Shown here in pieces: positions 27,736 to 37,600 of a stretch of DNA of 64,000 nt (positions within the stretch are counted from its first letter, which is position 1; the number at the start of each line of letters is the position of its first letter). The stretch is taken from positions 248,001 through 312,000 of the forward strand of contig NZ_JACJPP010000015.1 of NCBI RefSeq assembly GCF_014696135.1, given 5' to 3'. The position numbers were made by a program, and so were the translations under genes. Below the pieces are notes generated by a model. The model was not told the DNA's origin. It saw only the letters and a program-made list of their open reading frames with translations, and searched no databases. This DNA is from Nodosilinea sp. FACHB-141. GTDB lineage: Bacteria > Cyanobacteriota > Cyanobacteriia > Phormidesmidales > Phormidesmidaceae.

Positions 27736-27797
27736 CATCTAGCCATCGCTCAAAGAGTTATGCAAAATATCCTAACTGATCTGGCGATGGCTAGATG
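27736..27797. terminator. Long inverted repeat between DUF72 and DUF4327 genes
   Basis: CATCTAGCCATCGC (27736-27749) and GCGATGGCTAGATG (27784-27797) are perfect 14-base complements with a 34-base loop, between convergent genes. It probably terminates both transcripts. Confidence 0.6.
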
Positions 27798-27823
27798 GCC
27801 TTGATTGGGCGACAAAGCTAAGT

Positions 27824-28045
27824 CTAGTCGTTTTCCCAATCTTCGCGGCCCATGAGGTCGCCGACGCGATCGCGCAGCAAAAACCCTGAAGACTCAAGCT
27901 CGGTTTCCACCAGCGCCCATTCACGGGCGGGGATGTGGCGGCAAAGGGTATAAATCGGTTGTTGACGGCTAACCACACCCTTTTGAACCAGCTGTCGAGC
28001 TTCGTCACGGATGATGTCAATGGAGTAGTGGAGGGACCGAAGCAT
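27824..28045 (-). CDS. DUF4327 family protein
   Basis: A 73-residue cyanobacterial protein. The start is set at the ATG 28045 (MLRSLHYSIDIIRDEARQLV), which is the conserved N-terminus of the family; a longer frame from 28102 adds 19 unrelated residues. QPIYTLCRHIPAREW and LLRDRVGDLM are family motifs. The function is unknown. Gene and family are typically present as a single copy in cyanobacteria. Confidence 0.88.
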   Translation of the reverse strand: MLRSLHYSIDIIRDEARQLVQKGVVSRQQPIYTLCRHIPAREWALVETELESSGFLLRDRVGDLMGREDWEND

Positions 28046-28527
28046 AGCTAAACCCAGTAACGACGAAGGAGCTGCAAAGTAAAAGTCAAGTAAGTTATAC
28101 AAGAATCTTTAGATTCCGTATCCTAGTTTACTGATAGTTTTAAGGATTTGGCTAGCAGCTTTCACTTATTCTCGCCTTAATCCTTCTACGGTGCCATTAA
28201 CAAATGATGAATTTTGCTATTAGCACACTCAGAGGGTGTTGCAAGGTTGTAACATGCGATTTTTGCTCAGATCCATGCGAATATTGCATGGCGAGGCGTT
28301 AGGCTGCTCCCTTAAGCCTTCCCCTAGCGTTAGCTTGAATTGCAGCGCCAGCAGCATGACATTGCGACCCTTTAAATTTTCGGAATCGTCTGGCTCGGTT
28401 AGGTAGTCTAGAACTAGGGCCGCAACTGGCGGTGTCTAGGTTAGCGGCTGGCCCGCTCCCTTGGCTTCCACTTAAGTCGTCGCCGGTGCTAACCTGCGCC
28501 ATCCACCCTCTATAGGGAGAATAGGTC
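28046..28527. other. Structured leader region upstream of the CxxC small protein
   Basis: No gene is supported. Three hairpins can be drawn: CCATGC/GCATGG with a 7-base loop (28273-28291), CGTTAGG/CCTAGCG (28297-28329) and GGTTAGC/GCTAACC (28439-28494). The second and third share a GCTCCCTT-rich interior. They may form a leader RNA of the gene starting at 28528. The first 100 bp hold the DUF4327 promoter. Confidence 0.45.
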
Positions 28528-28815
28528 GTGAGCGTAACCGACGAACTCTTTCACCGAGCCAACGATCTCTGCCGCCGCCGCGCCTATGAGCAGTGGCATC
28601 GGCGGCAGAGCAAGCAGCAAATTTTGCGATCGCAGGTCGGTTTCCAATCCCTGCCGCCGACTCGTCCCCAACCCTGCCAGGGCTGCACCAACTACCACGG
28701 CGTCGCCTACGGCACTAGCCAGGCCAAGCGCTGTGCTTTGGTTTGCGCAATTCATCCCCAGGGGTGGCAGGGGGGCGGTGGGTGTCCCGATTGGCGGAGT
28801 GAGGGGGAGGAGTAG
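28528..28815 (+). CDS. Small CxxC protein, 95 aa, unknown function
   Basis: Starts at a GTG (28528) after TAGGGAGAATAG. The pattern C50-x2-C53 in CQGCTNYHG, C73 in LVCAIHPQGW and C86 in GCPDW is well kept in a cyanobacterial family I recognise only as hypothetical. The four cysteines and H57 could bind zinc or an Fe-S cluster. It is followed by a G-rich tract. The function is unknown. Confidence 0.75.
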   Translation: MSVTDELFHRANDLCRRRAYEQWHRRQSKQQILRSQVGFQSLPPTRPQPCQGCTNYHGVAYGTSQAKRCALVCAIHPQGWQGGGGCPDWRSEGEE

Positions 28816-28935
28816 GAAGTGGGGGAGTAGGGGAGTAGGAGGGTGAGAGAGTAGGGGGGCAGGCTATTGGGCTTGGGGCACAACGGCACGCTATTAATCC
28901 CATCACCCTCTACCCCATTACCCCATCACTCCCTC
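28800..28935. repeat. G-rich then C-rich tract
   Basis: GTGGGGGAGTAGGGGAGTAG-type sequence (about 28818-28860) is followed by TACCCCATTACCCCATCACT (about 28912-28932). The two can pair, and they lie between convergent genes, so they may act as a terminator. Confidence 0.5.
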
Positions 28936-30659
28936 AAAACCCCGCGCAGCCGCTGACTCACCGCATCCACCCCAAAGGTCAGCACGACGAAAACTCCTAG
29001 GGTGATCATCACGCCGCTGTAGTCGAAGCTGCTAATCTGCTCGGTGAGCAAACGACCTAGGCCGCCGGCACCGACTAGGCCCACGATCACGGTCTCGCGC
29101 AGGCAGACTTCCCAGCGGTAGAGAATGTAGGCCAGAAAGCGGCCCAGGTTTTGGGGCAAGATGCCGTAGGCCACGATCGCGCTGGGGCTGACCCCCAGGG
29201 TGCTGAGGGCGCGGACGGGGCGATCGTCGAGATTTTCGTTGACCTCGGCCATGAGGCGACCGAGAATGCCGAAGTTATGCAGGGCGAGGGCCAGTGCTCC
29301 CGGGAGCACTCCGGGGAACAGCATGTAGAGCAGCACCAGAGCCCAGATGGGGGCGGGGATGGCACGGCTGATCAGCAGCACGAGCCGACTTAGGCCCAGC
29401 AGCGTATAGGCTATCCAAGCGGATTCCCCTCGCTGGCCGATGGGATGCAGCAGCCCCCCCGGCAGCAGAAAATTTTGGGCGGCGGGCAGCGAGACGAGTA
29501 TGCCGAAAAGACCCGCTAGGGCGATCGCCACCATCGACATCGCCACCGTCAGCCAGGAGAGTCGGGCTAAATTCACCAACTCGGCCCAAGTTGGCATCGG
29601 CGGCCAGCTTGTACCCAGTAATTCACCTAAGAGGCGCTGGGTGCGGGCCGACCACAGCACCCCCATATCTAGACGTAGCCACCACCAGCTCAGGGGGATC
29701 GCTGCGATCGCCCCCACCCACGACAGCTTTAGAAATCCGTCTTGCCTAGGGGCCTTGTGGGCAGGCCGAGAGGAGACGTCTCCTGGTTTACGGTTGATGT
29801 CGAGGCGGCTGGTGAAGCCCATGCGGCGGCGCACTAGGGCACTCCAAGCATCCACCGCACCGTTGAGCACAATCAGCGCGTAGAACCCTGTCCACAGCTG
29901 CTCATAACGCAGCGATTGCAGGCTCAAGAAAATCTCATAGCCCAGACCCCCGGCCCCGATAATTCCTAAAACGGCAGAGGCCCTGAGGGAACATTCAAAG
30001 CGATAAAAGGTATAGGAGAGGAGGTTGGGTAGCGCCTGGGGCAGCAGTCCGTAGACGAAGGCGGCGAGGGGCGGCGTGCCGGCATTGAGCAGGGCGTGGA
30101 GCGGTTCGGGGGGCGTCTCGTCCAAAATTTCTGAGAAGACTTTGGCGACGATCGCTCCAAAGGGAATCGCGATCGCCAATACCCCCACTAGCGGGTTCAA
30201 CCCCAACACTTGCAGCAGCACCAGCCCCCAAATCAGCTCATGGATGGCGCGCGGAAAAGCTAGCAGTCCCCTTACCCCTAGCCACAGACAGCGGCGCAGA
30301 CCTGAGGCTTCTCCCGGTAGAACCGTCTGCCACCACACGGCTGAGGAGAGCAGCCCGCCTACCAGCCCTAGCCCCACGCTGAGGGCCGTGCCCAGTACCG
30401 CATAGGCCAGGGTGACCATGGCGGCGCGGCCCATGAGCACAACAAACTCGGGGCTGAGGTCGGGCCGCAGGCTGGCCGCCAAAAACTCCCGCAGCTGCGG
30501 CCACCCGCCCAGGTTAATCAACTCGGCTCCAGGTCGACCCAACCCCGCCTGGTAAGCAGCCAGGCCCAGGGTCGCCAAAACCGCTAGAGCGCTCGCTGTT
30601 TTTGGGTTCCAGAGGCTCGGTCGCAGCGGTATGGTGATAGTCTGTTGGGTGTTAACCAC
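28926..30659 (-). CDS. Fused double permease of a phosphonate-type (PhnE) ABC transporter
   Basis: A 577-residue inner-membrane protein with two copies of the PhnE-like permease domain, at about 65-285 and 350-575. Both copies end in the same pattern: a LPQ... loop, FYRFECSLRASAVLGIIGAGGLG in pieces for the first and YRWEVCLRETVIVGLVGAGGLG in pieces for the second. This corresponds to a phosphonate or phosphite/phosphate-ester permease in which the homodimer has been fused. It starts with a GTG at 30659. No phnC ATPase or phnD binding protein lies next to it. Only 20 bp separate it from the divergent gene at 30680. Confidence 0.88.
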   Translation of the reverse strand: MVNTQQTITIPLRPSLWNPKTASALAVLATLGLAAYQAGLGRPGAELINLGGWPQLREFLAASLRPDLSPEFVVLMGRAAMVTLAYAVLGTALSVGLGLVGGLLSSAVWWQTVLPGEASGLRRCLWLGVRGLLAFPRAIHELIWGLVLLQVLGLNPLVGVLAIAIPFGAIVAKVFSEILDETPPEPLHALLNAGTPPLAAFVYGLLPQALPNLLSYTFYRFECSLRASAVLGIIGAGGLGYEIFLSLQSLRYEQLWTGFYALIVLNGAVDAWSALVRRRMGFTSRLDINRKPGDVSSRPAHKAPRQDGFLKLSWVGAIAAIPLSWWWLRLDMGVLWSARTQRLLGELLGTSWPPMPTWAELVNLARLSWLTVAMSMVAIALAGLFGILVSLPAAQNFLLPGGLLHPIGQRGESAWIAYTLLGLSRLVLLISRAIPAPIWALVLLYMLFPGVLPGALALALHNFGILGRLMAEVNENLDDRPVRALSTLGVSPSAIVAYGILPQNLGRFLAYILYRWEVCLRETVIVGLVGAGGLGRLLTEQISSFDYSGVMITLGVFVVLTFGVDAVSQRLRGVLRE

Positions 30660-30679
30660 GCTCAGGTCGTCACCCCGCT

Positions 30680-31006
30680 ATGGATGTCATGCCCCAGCCC
30701 CAAGGTTTTCTTTCGCAAAATGCTTCTTTGCCCTCTGTAGACACGCTGCTGCGCCCTATTACCCTAGGCGATAGCGACAGTTTCAGCGGCTATTTTACCG
30801 GAGTTGAGCTATCTCCCGTGGCTGGAGTGGCTGGCTTTCCGGTAGATACAGAGGCGTTATCCCCCGTGCTGGCCCAGCAGTTCGACCAAGACATTCTGGG
30901 CGACATGGTCGAAATTTGGAACAATTTTGTCGAGTCAGGACAGTTGTGGGCGCTGCTCTTCGGTATTGTGCTGGGATATTTCATCCGCAACCTGACTGCC
31001 TTCTAA
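30680..31006 (+). CDS. Small protein with C-terminal membrane helix, 108 aa
   Basis: A protein of unknown function. The first 75 residues are polar and variable; the last 30 hold FVESGQLWALLFGIVLGYFI, a single membrane segment ending near the C-terminus with RNLTAF. This tail-anchored layout is seen in small cyanobacterial membrane proteins. It lies 15 bp before argH, so it may share that transcript, and is divergent from the PhnE-like permease. Confidence 0.65.
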   Translation: MDVMPQPQGFLSQNASLPSVDTLLRPITLGDSDSFSGYFTGVELSPVAGVAGFPVDTEALSPVLAQQFDQDILGDMVEIWNNFVESGQLWALLFGIVLGYFIRNLTAF

Positions 31007-31021
31007 CCAGACTGCACAATA

Positions 31022-32416
31022 ATGCAAACGCCCTCTTCTCAAACCTGGAGCCAGCGCTTTGAAACAGCGCTGCATCCTGCGATCGCGCTTTTCAATGCCA
31101 GCATTGGCTTCGACATTCAGCTGATTGAGTATGACCTCACCGGTTCAGAGGCCCACGCCAAAATGCTGGTCAAAACAGAGATCATTAGCCCCGAGGAGGG
31201 CGAGCAGATTGTCACCGGGCTCGAAACCATTCGCCAAGAGTACCGCCTGGGCGAATTTAACCCCGGTGTCGAGGCGGAGGACGTCCACTTCGCCGTCGAG
31301 CGGCGGCTGACGGAGCTAATTGGCGATGTAGGAAAAAAACTGCACACCGCCCGCAGCCGCAACGACCAGGTGGGTACTGACTTGCGTCTCTACCTGCGCG
31401 CCCAGATCGAGGCCATCCAGGGCCAGCTTCGCCAGTACCAGCAGACTCTTCTGAGCATTGCCGAAGAACATGTGGAAACCTTAATTCCGGGATACACACA
31501 CCTTCAGCGGGCCCAGCCGCTGAGTTTGGCCCATCATCTGCTGGCCTACTTCGACATGGCTCAACGCGACTGGGACCGCCTCCACGACCTGCAAAAGCGG
31601 GTGAATATTTCGCCCCTGGGCTGCGGTGCCCTGGCGGGGACGACCTTCCCCATCGATCGCCAATATTCGGCCGAGCTGCTGGGGTTTGAAAAGGTCTACG
31701 GCAACAGTTTGGATGGGGTAAGCGATCGCGATTTTGCGATCGAGTTTGCCTGCGCCGCCAGTCTGATCATGGTGCACCTGTCGCGCCTGTCTGAAGAGAT
31801 AATTCTCTGGGCGTCAGAGGAGTTCAGCTTTGTCACCCTCAACGACAGCTGCTCCACCGGCTCCAGCATCATGCCCCAAAAGAAAAACCCCGATGTGCCC
31901 GAGCTGGTGCGGGGCAAAACCGGCCGCGTCTTTGGCCACCTGCAAGGCCTGCTGGTGATGATGAAGGGCCTGCCCCTGGCCTACAACAAAGATCTGCAAG
32001 AGGACAAAGAGGCGATCTTTGACACGGTTAACACCGTGCGGGGCTGCGTGGAGGCGATGACCATTTTGCTGACCGAGGGGGTAAACTTCCGGGTGCCGCG
32101 CCTGCGCCAGGCCGTGAATGAAGACTACTCTAACGCCACCGATGTGGCTGACTATCTAGCCACCAAAGGGGTGCCCTTCCGCGAGGCCTACAACCTGGTG
32201 GGCAAGGTGGTAAAGACGTCTCTGGCAGCGGGCAAACTCCTGCGGGAGCTAACCCTAGAAGAATGGCAGGCGATTCACCCCGCCTTTGAAGACGACATCT
32301 ACGCAGCGATCGCCCCCCAGCAGGTGGTCTCGGCCCGCAACAGCTACGGCGGTACCGGCTTTGACCAGGTGCACCAGGCGATCGCGCGGGCAAACCAGGT
32401 CCTAGGAGAAGGCTGA
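31022..32416 (+). CDS. argH: Argininosuccinate lyase
   Basis: Cleaves argininosuccinate to arginine and fumarate, the last step of arginine synthesis. The 464 residues match the family. Signatures are [10 protein letters not shown] (about 108-117), the general base H160 in [10 protein letters not shown], and the fumarase-superfamily loop [11 protein letters not shown] (280-290) with the catalytic serine. The stop overlaps the start of the next gene by one base (TGATG), so the glycosyltransferase-TPR gene is coupled to it. Confidence 0.97.
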   Translation: MQTPSSQTWSQRFETALHPAIALFNASIGFDIQLIEYDLTGSEAHAKMLVKTEIISPEEGEQIVTGLETIRQEYRLGEFNPGVEAEDVHFAVERRLTELIGDVGKKLHTARSRNDQVGTDLRLYLRAQIEAIQGQLRQYQQTLLSIAEEHVETLIPGYTHLQRAQPLSLAHHLLAYFDMAQRDWDRLHDLQKRVNISPLGCGALAGTTFPIDRQYSAELLGFEKVYGNSLDGVSDRDFAIEFACAASLIMVHLSRLSEEIILWASEEFSFVTLNDSCSTGSSIMPQKKNPDVPELVRGKTGRVFGHLQGLLVMMKGLPLAYNKDLQEDKEAIFDTVNTVRGCVEAMTILLTEGVNFRVPRLRQAVNEDYSNATDVADYLATKGVPFREAYNLVGKVVKTSLAAGKLLRELTLEEWQAIHPAFEDDIYAAIAPQQVVSARNSYGGTGFDQVHQAIARANQVLGEG

Positions 32417-33651
32417 TGATTAGCCTCTGCATGATTGTGAAGGACGAGGCCGCCACCCTGGCCCGCACGCTTGAGTCTGTGCAAGGCGTTGCAGACGAGA
32501 TCGTGGTCGTCGATACGGGGTCAGTGGATGACACCGTGGCGATCGCCCAATCCTACGGGGCCAAAGTCCATAGCTTCGCCTGGAATAATGATTTCGCCGC
32601 CGCCCGCAACGAATCGCTGCGCCACGCCACGGGGGACTGGGTACTGGTGCTCGACGCCGATGAGGCGCTGCTGAGCGAGACGGCTCAGGTGCTGCAACAG
32701 CTTGACCAGGGACAACCCTTGGGAGATGTCGCTGCCGAAGATGTGCTGGCCGTGAACTTGTTGCGCCTAGAGTTGGGTGCTCCCCAGTCTCCCTACACGC
32801 TGATCACCCGCTGCTTTCGCTGCTTGCCCGAGATCACCTTCAACCGGCCTTACCACGAGACCGTAGACGACAGCGTAGCGGCACTACAGGCGCAGGATGC
32901 TCGCTGGCAGGTGATTACCCTGGGCGAAGTGGCCCTACACCACACCGGCTACGACCCAGCCATTGTCGTGCAGCGAGGCAAGTTCGATCGCGCTCGCACT
33001 GCCATGGAAGGCTATCTGGCAGAGCACCCCAACGACAGCTACCTGCTGAATAAGCTGGCGGCTCTCTACGTCGAATCTGACCAGGCTGAACTGGCCCTAC
33101 CGCTGCTCGATCGCGCCCTAGATCAGGCCGACACCTTGGACGAATTGACCCGCTACGAGCTGCACTACCACCGTGCCCTGGCCCAGGCCGACCAACCCAC
33201 TCAATCCGCCAGAAACTATGAATCTGCCTTAGCCAAAGCCGTACCACCCAGGCTCAAGCTAGGCGCGTGGATTAACTACGGCAGCCTCAAAAAGTCCCAG
33301 GGCGATCTGGAGGGGGCGATCGCTCTGTTTCAGCAGGCGATTGAGGCCGACCCAACCCTGGCGATCGCCCACTACAACCTGGGCACCGCCCACCGCGCTA
33401 GAGGCTATCTGGATGAGGCGATCGCCGCCTACCGCCAGGCGATCGCCCTCAACCCCAGCTATGCCGAAGCCCACCAAAATCTGGGGGTAGCTTTGTTTAA
33501 GCTCGGGCAGTTGCCTGAAGCGCTTCAGGCCTTTAAGCGGGCGATCGCCCTTTACGAGGTTACCGATCCCGCTACGGCTGCCGGTCTGCGCAAAGGAGTC
33601 AGCGCTTTGGGCATCTCACCCCTACTGCTAGCTCAGGCCGGCTTTATGTAG
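32416..33651 (+). CDS. Family 2 glycosyltransferase with C-terminal TPR repeats
   Basis: A 411-residue protein. The N-terminal half is a GT-A glycosyltransferase of family 2: ISLCMIVKDEA, then VVVDTGSVDDT and the DxD motif in LVLDADEAL (about 80). The C-terminal half has at least three TPR units, clearest near residues 300-370 (AIALFQQAIEADPTLAIAHY, and DEAIAAYRQAIALNPSYAEA). This fusion is common among cyanobacterial sugar transferases of unknown target. The start codon overlaps the argH stop. Confidence 0.9.
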   Translation: MISLCMIVKDEAATLARTLESVQGVADEIVVVDTGSVDDTVAIAQSYGAKVHSFAWNNDFAAARNESLRHATGDWVLVLDADEALLSETAQVLQQLDQGQPLGDVAAEDVLAVNLLRLELGAPQSPYTLITRCFRCLPEITFNRPYHETVDDSVAALQAQDARWQVITLGEVALHHTGYDPAIVVQRGKFDRARTAMEGYLAEHPNDSYLLNKLAALYVESDQAELALPLLDRALDQADTLDELTRYELHYHRALAQADQPTQSARNYESALAKAVPPRLKLGAWINYGSLKKSQGDLEGAIALFQQAIEADPTLAIAHYNLGTAHRARGYLDEAIAAYRQAIALNPSYAEAHQNLGVALFKLGQLPEALQAFKRAIALYEVTDPATAAGLRKGVSALGISPLLLAQAGFM

Positions 33652-33702
33652 GTGTAGCGCCACCAAAAGTTCGCTGAAGTGAGTACTGGGAGATACGGGA
33701 CT

Positions 33703-33733
33703 CTCCAGCACAGAGGTAACCTTTGTGCTGGAG
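33703..33733. terminator. Hairpin between the GT2-TPR gene and comFB
   Basis: CTCCAGCACA and TGTGCTGGAG form a perfect 10-bp stem between two convergent genes; a shared terminator is likely. Confidence 0.65.
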
Positions 33734-33797
33734 GGTAAGTTCTGCTTTCGAAATCACCTTGAACGCCTAAGTGGCGATCGCCTGTTCCAGGTCATCT

Positions 33798-34439
33798 CTA
33801 CTGAGAGTAGCGGCTGTCGTTCCAGTCAAAGTTAGAGCTTGACGGCGCTGAGCCAGGATTGTGGGTTTTCTTCCACGAGACCTCAGAGCCGTAGGTGCCG
33901 GGTCGCCAGTAGTGACCATGGTCAGGGTCAGTGCCGGGGGCGGCCATGTCAGGAGCATCGTTGCGGTAGCGGGTGCGGTGCGACGGCTCTTGGGCTGGGG
34001 CCGTGGGCGGTTGGTCGCCACGACGACCAAGCAGGGACCGCAGGCGATTGATCGCGCCATCCCAATTGAGGTCGGGTTGCTTAAGCAGATCGCGTAGGGC
34101 GTTGAGGGCAATGCTGGCTGCGTCATCTTGCTGGTTGTGCAGCGGCTGAGACGCCCGAATCGGATCGACCTGCACAGCAGCAAAGGCTTGGCGAACCGCG
34201 CTTTTAATTTGGTTATGGAGTTCTCGCTTGGCCTTTTCATACTGAAGCTGCCGACCCTTCTCGCTAGAAGCGTAAAGCGAAGGCAGGCGGTTGAGGGCGT
34301 AGGTCTCAACTTCTACCCGCTTGAGATACTTCAGCATGCGGGGCTGCATGGTTTTGACCTGTTTGTCTACCTCTTCAGCGACGAGCAGTTCCATCACATT
34401 CACGTAGGCATGTCTTGGAACGTCGTGATCAATTTTCAT
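33798..34439 (-). CDS. ComFB-family protein, probable cyclic-dinucleotide receptor
   Basis: The N-terminal half matches the ComFB family: YVNVMELLVAEEVDKQV, then YLKRVEVETYALNRLPSLYA and VRQAFAAVQVDPIR. Cyanobacterial members of this family have been shown to bind cyclic di-GMP and/or cyclic di-AMP and to affect natural competence or cell size. I start at the ATG 34439 (MKIDHDVPRHAY), giving 213 residues; an upstream ATG adds four. The C-terminal 70 residues are Pro/Ser/Asn-rich and probably disordered. A diguanylate cyclase is encoded at 8.3 kb. Confidence 0.88.
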   Translation of the reverse strand: MKIDHDVPRHAYVNVMELLVAEEVDKQVKTMQPRMLKYLKRVEVETYALNRLPSLYASSEKGRQLQYEKAKRELHNQIKSAVRQAFAAVQVDPIRASQPLHNQQDDAASIALNALRDLLKQPDLNWDGAINRLRSLLGRRGDQPPTAPAQEPSHRTRYRNDAPDMAAPGTDPDHGHYWRPGTYGSEVSWKKTHNPGSAPSSSNFDWNDSRYSQ

Positions 34440-34788
34440 AGGGAACCCCACTTGCTATTGAACTAATCGGCGCAATGCCAGGGAAATCTGGTCCGCCACG
34501 AAGATGCTCCTGCTTGGTCACTCACTGCCGAAACCATATTAGAGGTGACGGATGGTAGCTGCATTGACTGACAAACCGCTATAGCAACAGTATGCCCAAA
34601 TAGATTCCGAGAACCTACTGAAGAATATCTGAGCCTCTATACTAACGCTGCCAGTAAAAATGCCCATGACCCATATTGCCAAACCCAGATGAAACCACGC
34701 AACCGTAACCCTTCAAAACGCTGCGGCTTGTTTCAAAGATTCACATCTAAGGAAAGGGGAGGGCCCCTTTCCCTAGGATTTAAGCAAG
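34440..34788. other. Gap between comFB and clpB
   Basis: Holds the comFB promoter region. Apart from the hairpin GGAAAGGGG/CCCCTTTCC at 34751-34772 I see no gene or repeat. Confidence 0.5.
34751..34772 (-). terminator. clpB downstream hairpin
   Basis: A perfect 9-bp stem with a 4-base loop lies 17 bp past the clpB stop codon. It lacks a clear U tract but is well placed to end the clpB message. Confidence 0.6.
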
Positions 34789-37404
34789 CTAGACCTTAAG
34801 CAGGTCGGCGTTGAGCCGTCTAAAGGCAAGCCGCTCATTTTCGACATCCACATGGATGGTGTCGCCTTCGCCAAACTCACCGCGCAGAATCGATTTGGCA
34901 ATTTGAGTTTCGAGCTCGCGCTGGATGGCGCGCTTCAGGGGACGAGCCCCGTAAACGGGGTCGTAGCCAACTTCAGCCAAAAAGTCGAGGGCCGATTCGC
35001 TAAGTTTGACGGCCATCTTGCGGTCTTCAAGCCGGGCTTCGAGTCGGGCGACTTGCAGTTTGACAATTTCCCGTAGCTGCGACTTGAGCAACCCGTGGAA
35101 GATGATCATTTCATCGACTCGGTTGAGGAACTCGGGCCGGAAGTTGCCTCGCAGGGCATCCATCACCCGCGATTTCATCTCGTCGTACTTAGCGTCGTCC
35201 CCAGCTACGTCGAGAATGAACTGGGAGCCGATGTTGCTGGTCATGATGATGATGGAGTTTTTGAAGTCCACCGTGCGGCCCTGGGCATCAGTGACGCGGC
35301 CATCGTCAAGAATTTGCAGCATGACGTTAAACACGTCGGGGTGAGCCTTCTCGATCTCGTCGAACAGAATCACCGCGAAGGGGCGGCGGCGAATCGCCTC
35401 AGTGAGCTGACCGCCTTCGTCATAGCCGACGTAGCCTGGAGGCGCACCAATTAGGCGTGAGACGGCATGCTTTTCCATGTATTCCGACATGTCGATGCGC
35501 ACCAGAGCCTCTTCGGTGTCGAACAGGTAGGCGGCTAGAGCCTTGGCCAGCTCGGTTTTGCCCACGCCGGTGGGGCCGAGGAAGATGAAGCTGGCGATCG
35601 GACGGTTGGGATCGGCAAGGCCTGCCCGCGATCGCTGAATCGCATCGGCCACCGCCGTCACTGCCTCCTCCTGGCCGATCACCCGCTGGTGCAGTTCGTC
35701 TTCGAGCAGCAAGAGCTTCTGCATTTCAGACTGCACTAGCTTGCTGACCGGAATGCCCGTCCACTTGGAGATGATTTCAGCGATGTCTGCTTCAGTCACC
35801 TCTTCGCGCAGCAGGGTTTTGCCGGTGGTCTGGGTGTCGGCTAGCTGAGTTTCAGCGGTTTCGAGCTGGCGCTGGAGCTCGGTGAGCTTGCCGTACTTGA
35901 GTTCGGCCGCCCGATTCAGGTCGTAGTCGCGCTCGGCCTGCTGAATTTCGATGTTGACCTGGTCGATCTCTTCTTTGACCGACTGAATGTTGTCGATGGT
36001 GTCTTTTTCAGACTGCCACTGGGCATTCAGGGCGCTCTGCTGCTCTTTGAGATCGGCTAGCTCGCGCTCGATGCGCTCTAGGCGCTCTAGGGAGGCGGCG
36101 TCGACTTCTTTTTTCAGCGACAGCCGCTCCATTTCGAGCTGAAGAATTTTGCGATCGACTTCATCTAGCTCTTCGGGCTTGGAGGTGATCTCCATTTTCA
36201 GTTTGGCGGCGGCTTCGTCCACTAGGTCGATGGCCTTGTCGGGCAGGAAGCGATCCGAGATGTAGCGGGTCGAGAGGGTGGCAGCAGCTACCAGGGCGCT
36301 GTCGGAGATTTTGACCCCGTGGTGTACCTCGTAGCGTTCTTTCAAACCGCGCAGAATTGAGATGGTGTCGGGCACGGTGGGCTGGTCAACATAGACCTGC
36401 TGGAAGCGGCGCTCTAGGGCGGCGTCTTTTTCGATGTATTTGCGGTACTCATCCAGCGTTGTTGCGCCGATACAGCGCAGCTCGCCCCGAGCCAGCATGG
36501 GCTTTAGCAGGTTGCCGGCATCCATGGCCCCCTGGGTGGCCCCGGCCCCCACTACGGTGTGAATCTCGTCGATAAAGAGAACGATTTGCCCTTCGGAGTC
36601 GGTGACTTCTTTGAGCACCGACTTGAGGCGCTCTTCAAATTCGCCACGATATTTAGCCCCGGCAATTAGCGCGCCCATGTCGAGGGCGATCAGCTGGCGG
36701 TCTTTGAGGGATTGGGGCACGTCACCGCTGACAATGCGCTGGGCCAGACCTTCGGCGATCGCAGTCTTACCTACCCCCGGCTCACCAATCAGCACCGGGT
36801 TGTTTTTCGTGCGGCGCGAAAGAATTTGGATAGTGCGGCGAATCTCATCGTCGCGGCCAATCACGGGGTCGAGCTTGCCCCGCCGAGCGGCATCGGTGAG
36901 GTCGCGCCCATATTTTTCGAGGGATTGATACTTGCCTTCGGGGTTTTGATCGGTCACTTTTTGGGTGCCTCGAATATCTTGAATAGCCTGCTTGAGCTTA
37001 GCTTCGCTCAAGCCTAAATCTTGAAACAGAGCTTTTCCAAAGCGTGTGTCGCCAGGGTAAGCCAATATCAGGTGCTCGATGGAAATATATTCGTCACCGT
37101 AGTCTTTTTTGTACCGGTCGGCGCGATCGAGCAGGGCATCGAGGGATTTGCCCAGATATACCGATGAGCCACTGCCCGAGACCTTGGGCTGGCTGTTGAT
37201 AAAGGCTTCGGTGCGATCGCGCAGCACCTGCCCGTTCATCCCCAGCTTGGCAAAAATGCTGCTGGCCAGACCATCTTGATCGAGCAGCGCCAGCATCAGG
37301 TGGTAGCTCTCGATCTGCTGTTGCTGGGACTGCTTGGCAATATCCTGCGATCGCACAATGGCATCCCAGGCTTTTTCAGTAAATTGGCTTTGGGTGGGTT
37401 GCAT
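34789..37404 (-). CDS. clpB: ATP-dependent chaperone ClpB
   Basis: A Hsp100 disaggregase that works with DnaK to rescue aggregated proteins. The 871 residues have the Clp N domain (1-150), AAA-1 with Walker A GEPGVGKT (207-214) and Walker B LFIDEIHT, the coiled-coil middle domain (about 410-530) that marks ClpB, and AAA-2 with Walker A GPTGVGKT. It has no ClpP-binding loop signature visible, as expected. A perfect 16-bp hairpin lies about 120 bp upstream. I found no CIRCE element. Confidence 0.97.
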   Translation of the reverse strand: MQPTQSQFTEKAWDAIVRSQDIAKQSQQQQIESYHLMLALLDQDGLASSIFAKLGMNGQVLRDRTEAFINSQPKVSGSGSSVYLGKSLDALLDRADRYKKDYGDEYISIEHLILAYPGDTRFGKALFQDLGLSEAKLKQAIQDIRGTQKVTDQNPEGKYQSLEKYGRDLTDAARRGKLDPVIGRDDEIRRTIQILSRRTKNNPVLIGEPGVGKTAIAEGLAQRIVSGDVPQSLKDRQLIALDMGALIAGAKYRGEFEERLKSVLKEVTDSEGQIVLFIDEIHTVVGAGATQGAMDAGNLLKPMLARGELRCIGATTLDEYRKYIEKDAALERRFQQVYVDQPTVPDTISILRGLKERYEVHHGVKISDSALVAAATLSTRYISDRFLPDKAIDLVDEAAAKLKMEITSKPEELDEVDRKILQLEMERLSLKKEVDAASLERLERIERELADLKEQQSALNAQWQSEKDTIDNIQSVKEEIDQVNIEIQQAERDYDLNRAAELKYGKLTELQRQLETAETQLADTQTTGKTLLREEVTEADIAEIISKWTGIPVSKLVQSEMQKLLLLEDELHQRVIGQEEAVTAVADAIQRSRAGLADPNRPIASFIFLGPTGVGKTELAKALAAYLFDTEEALVRIDMSEYMEKHAVSRLIGAPPGYVGYDEGGQLTEAIRRRPFAVILFDEIEKAHPDVFNVMLQILDDGRVTDAQGRTVDFKNSIIIMTSNIGSQFILDVAGDDAKYDEMKSRVMDALRGNFRPEFLNRVDEMIIFHGLLKSQLREIVKLQVARLEARLEDRKMAVKLSESALDFLAEVGYDPVYGARPLKRAIQRELETQIAKSILRGEFGEGDTIHVDVENERLAFRRLNADLLKV

Positions 37405-37521
37405 AGGCTTCGCTCTCTCGAGTTACTCCATAAAATCTCTGTATGGTTGCATTGTAGGGAGAGTGTCCTATCCAGCAGGATCGGTGTTCACGATTGTTCT
37501 CAGGCGGGTTGCCGCCAGCTG

Positions 37522-37560
37522 CCAAAAGGAGTGCATGACCAGGCCATGCACTCCTTTTGG
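37522..37560. terminator. Perfect 16-bp hairpin between the FAD oxidoreductase and clpB
   Basis: CCAAAAGGAGTGCATG pairs perfectly with CATGCACTCCTTTTGG around a 7-base loop. It lies 41 bp past the oxidoreductase stop and about 120 bp before clpB. The simplest reading is a terminator of the upstream gene; a role in the clpB leader is possible. Confidence 0.7.
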
Positions 37561-37600
37561 GTTGTCTCTAGATGTGGTGGGAGGCTAAAGCCGTTTCAGT

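Noticed and set aside
29151..29393. Antisense open frames inside clpB, katG, uvrC, PhnE and others
   Set aside because: They are shadows of high-GC coding sequence on the opposite strand, without protein-family character.
37522..37560. CIRCE (HrcA) operator or RNA thermometer for clpB
   Set aside because: The palindrome contains GAGTGC/GCACTC but in the wrong orientation and without the TTAGCACTC-N9 layout; it is too far from the start codon for a thermometer.
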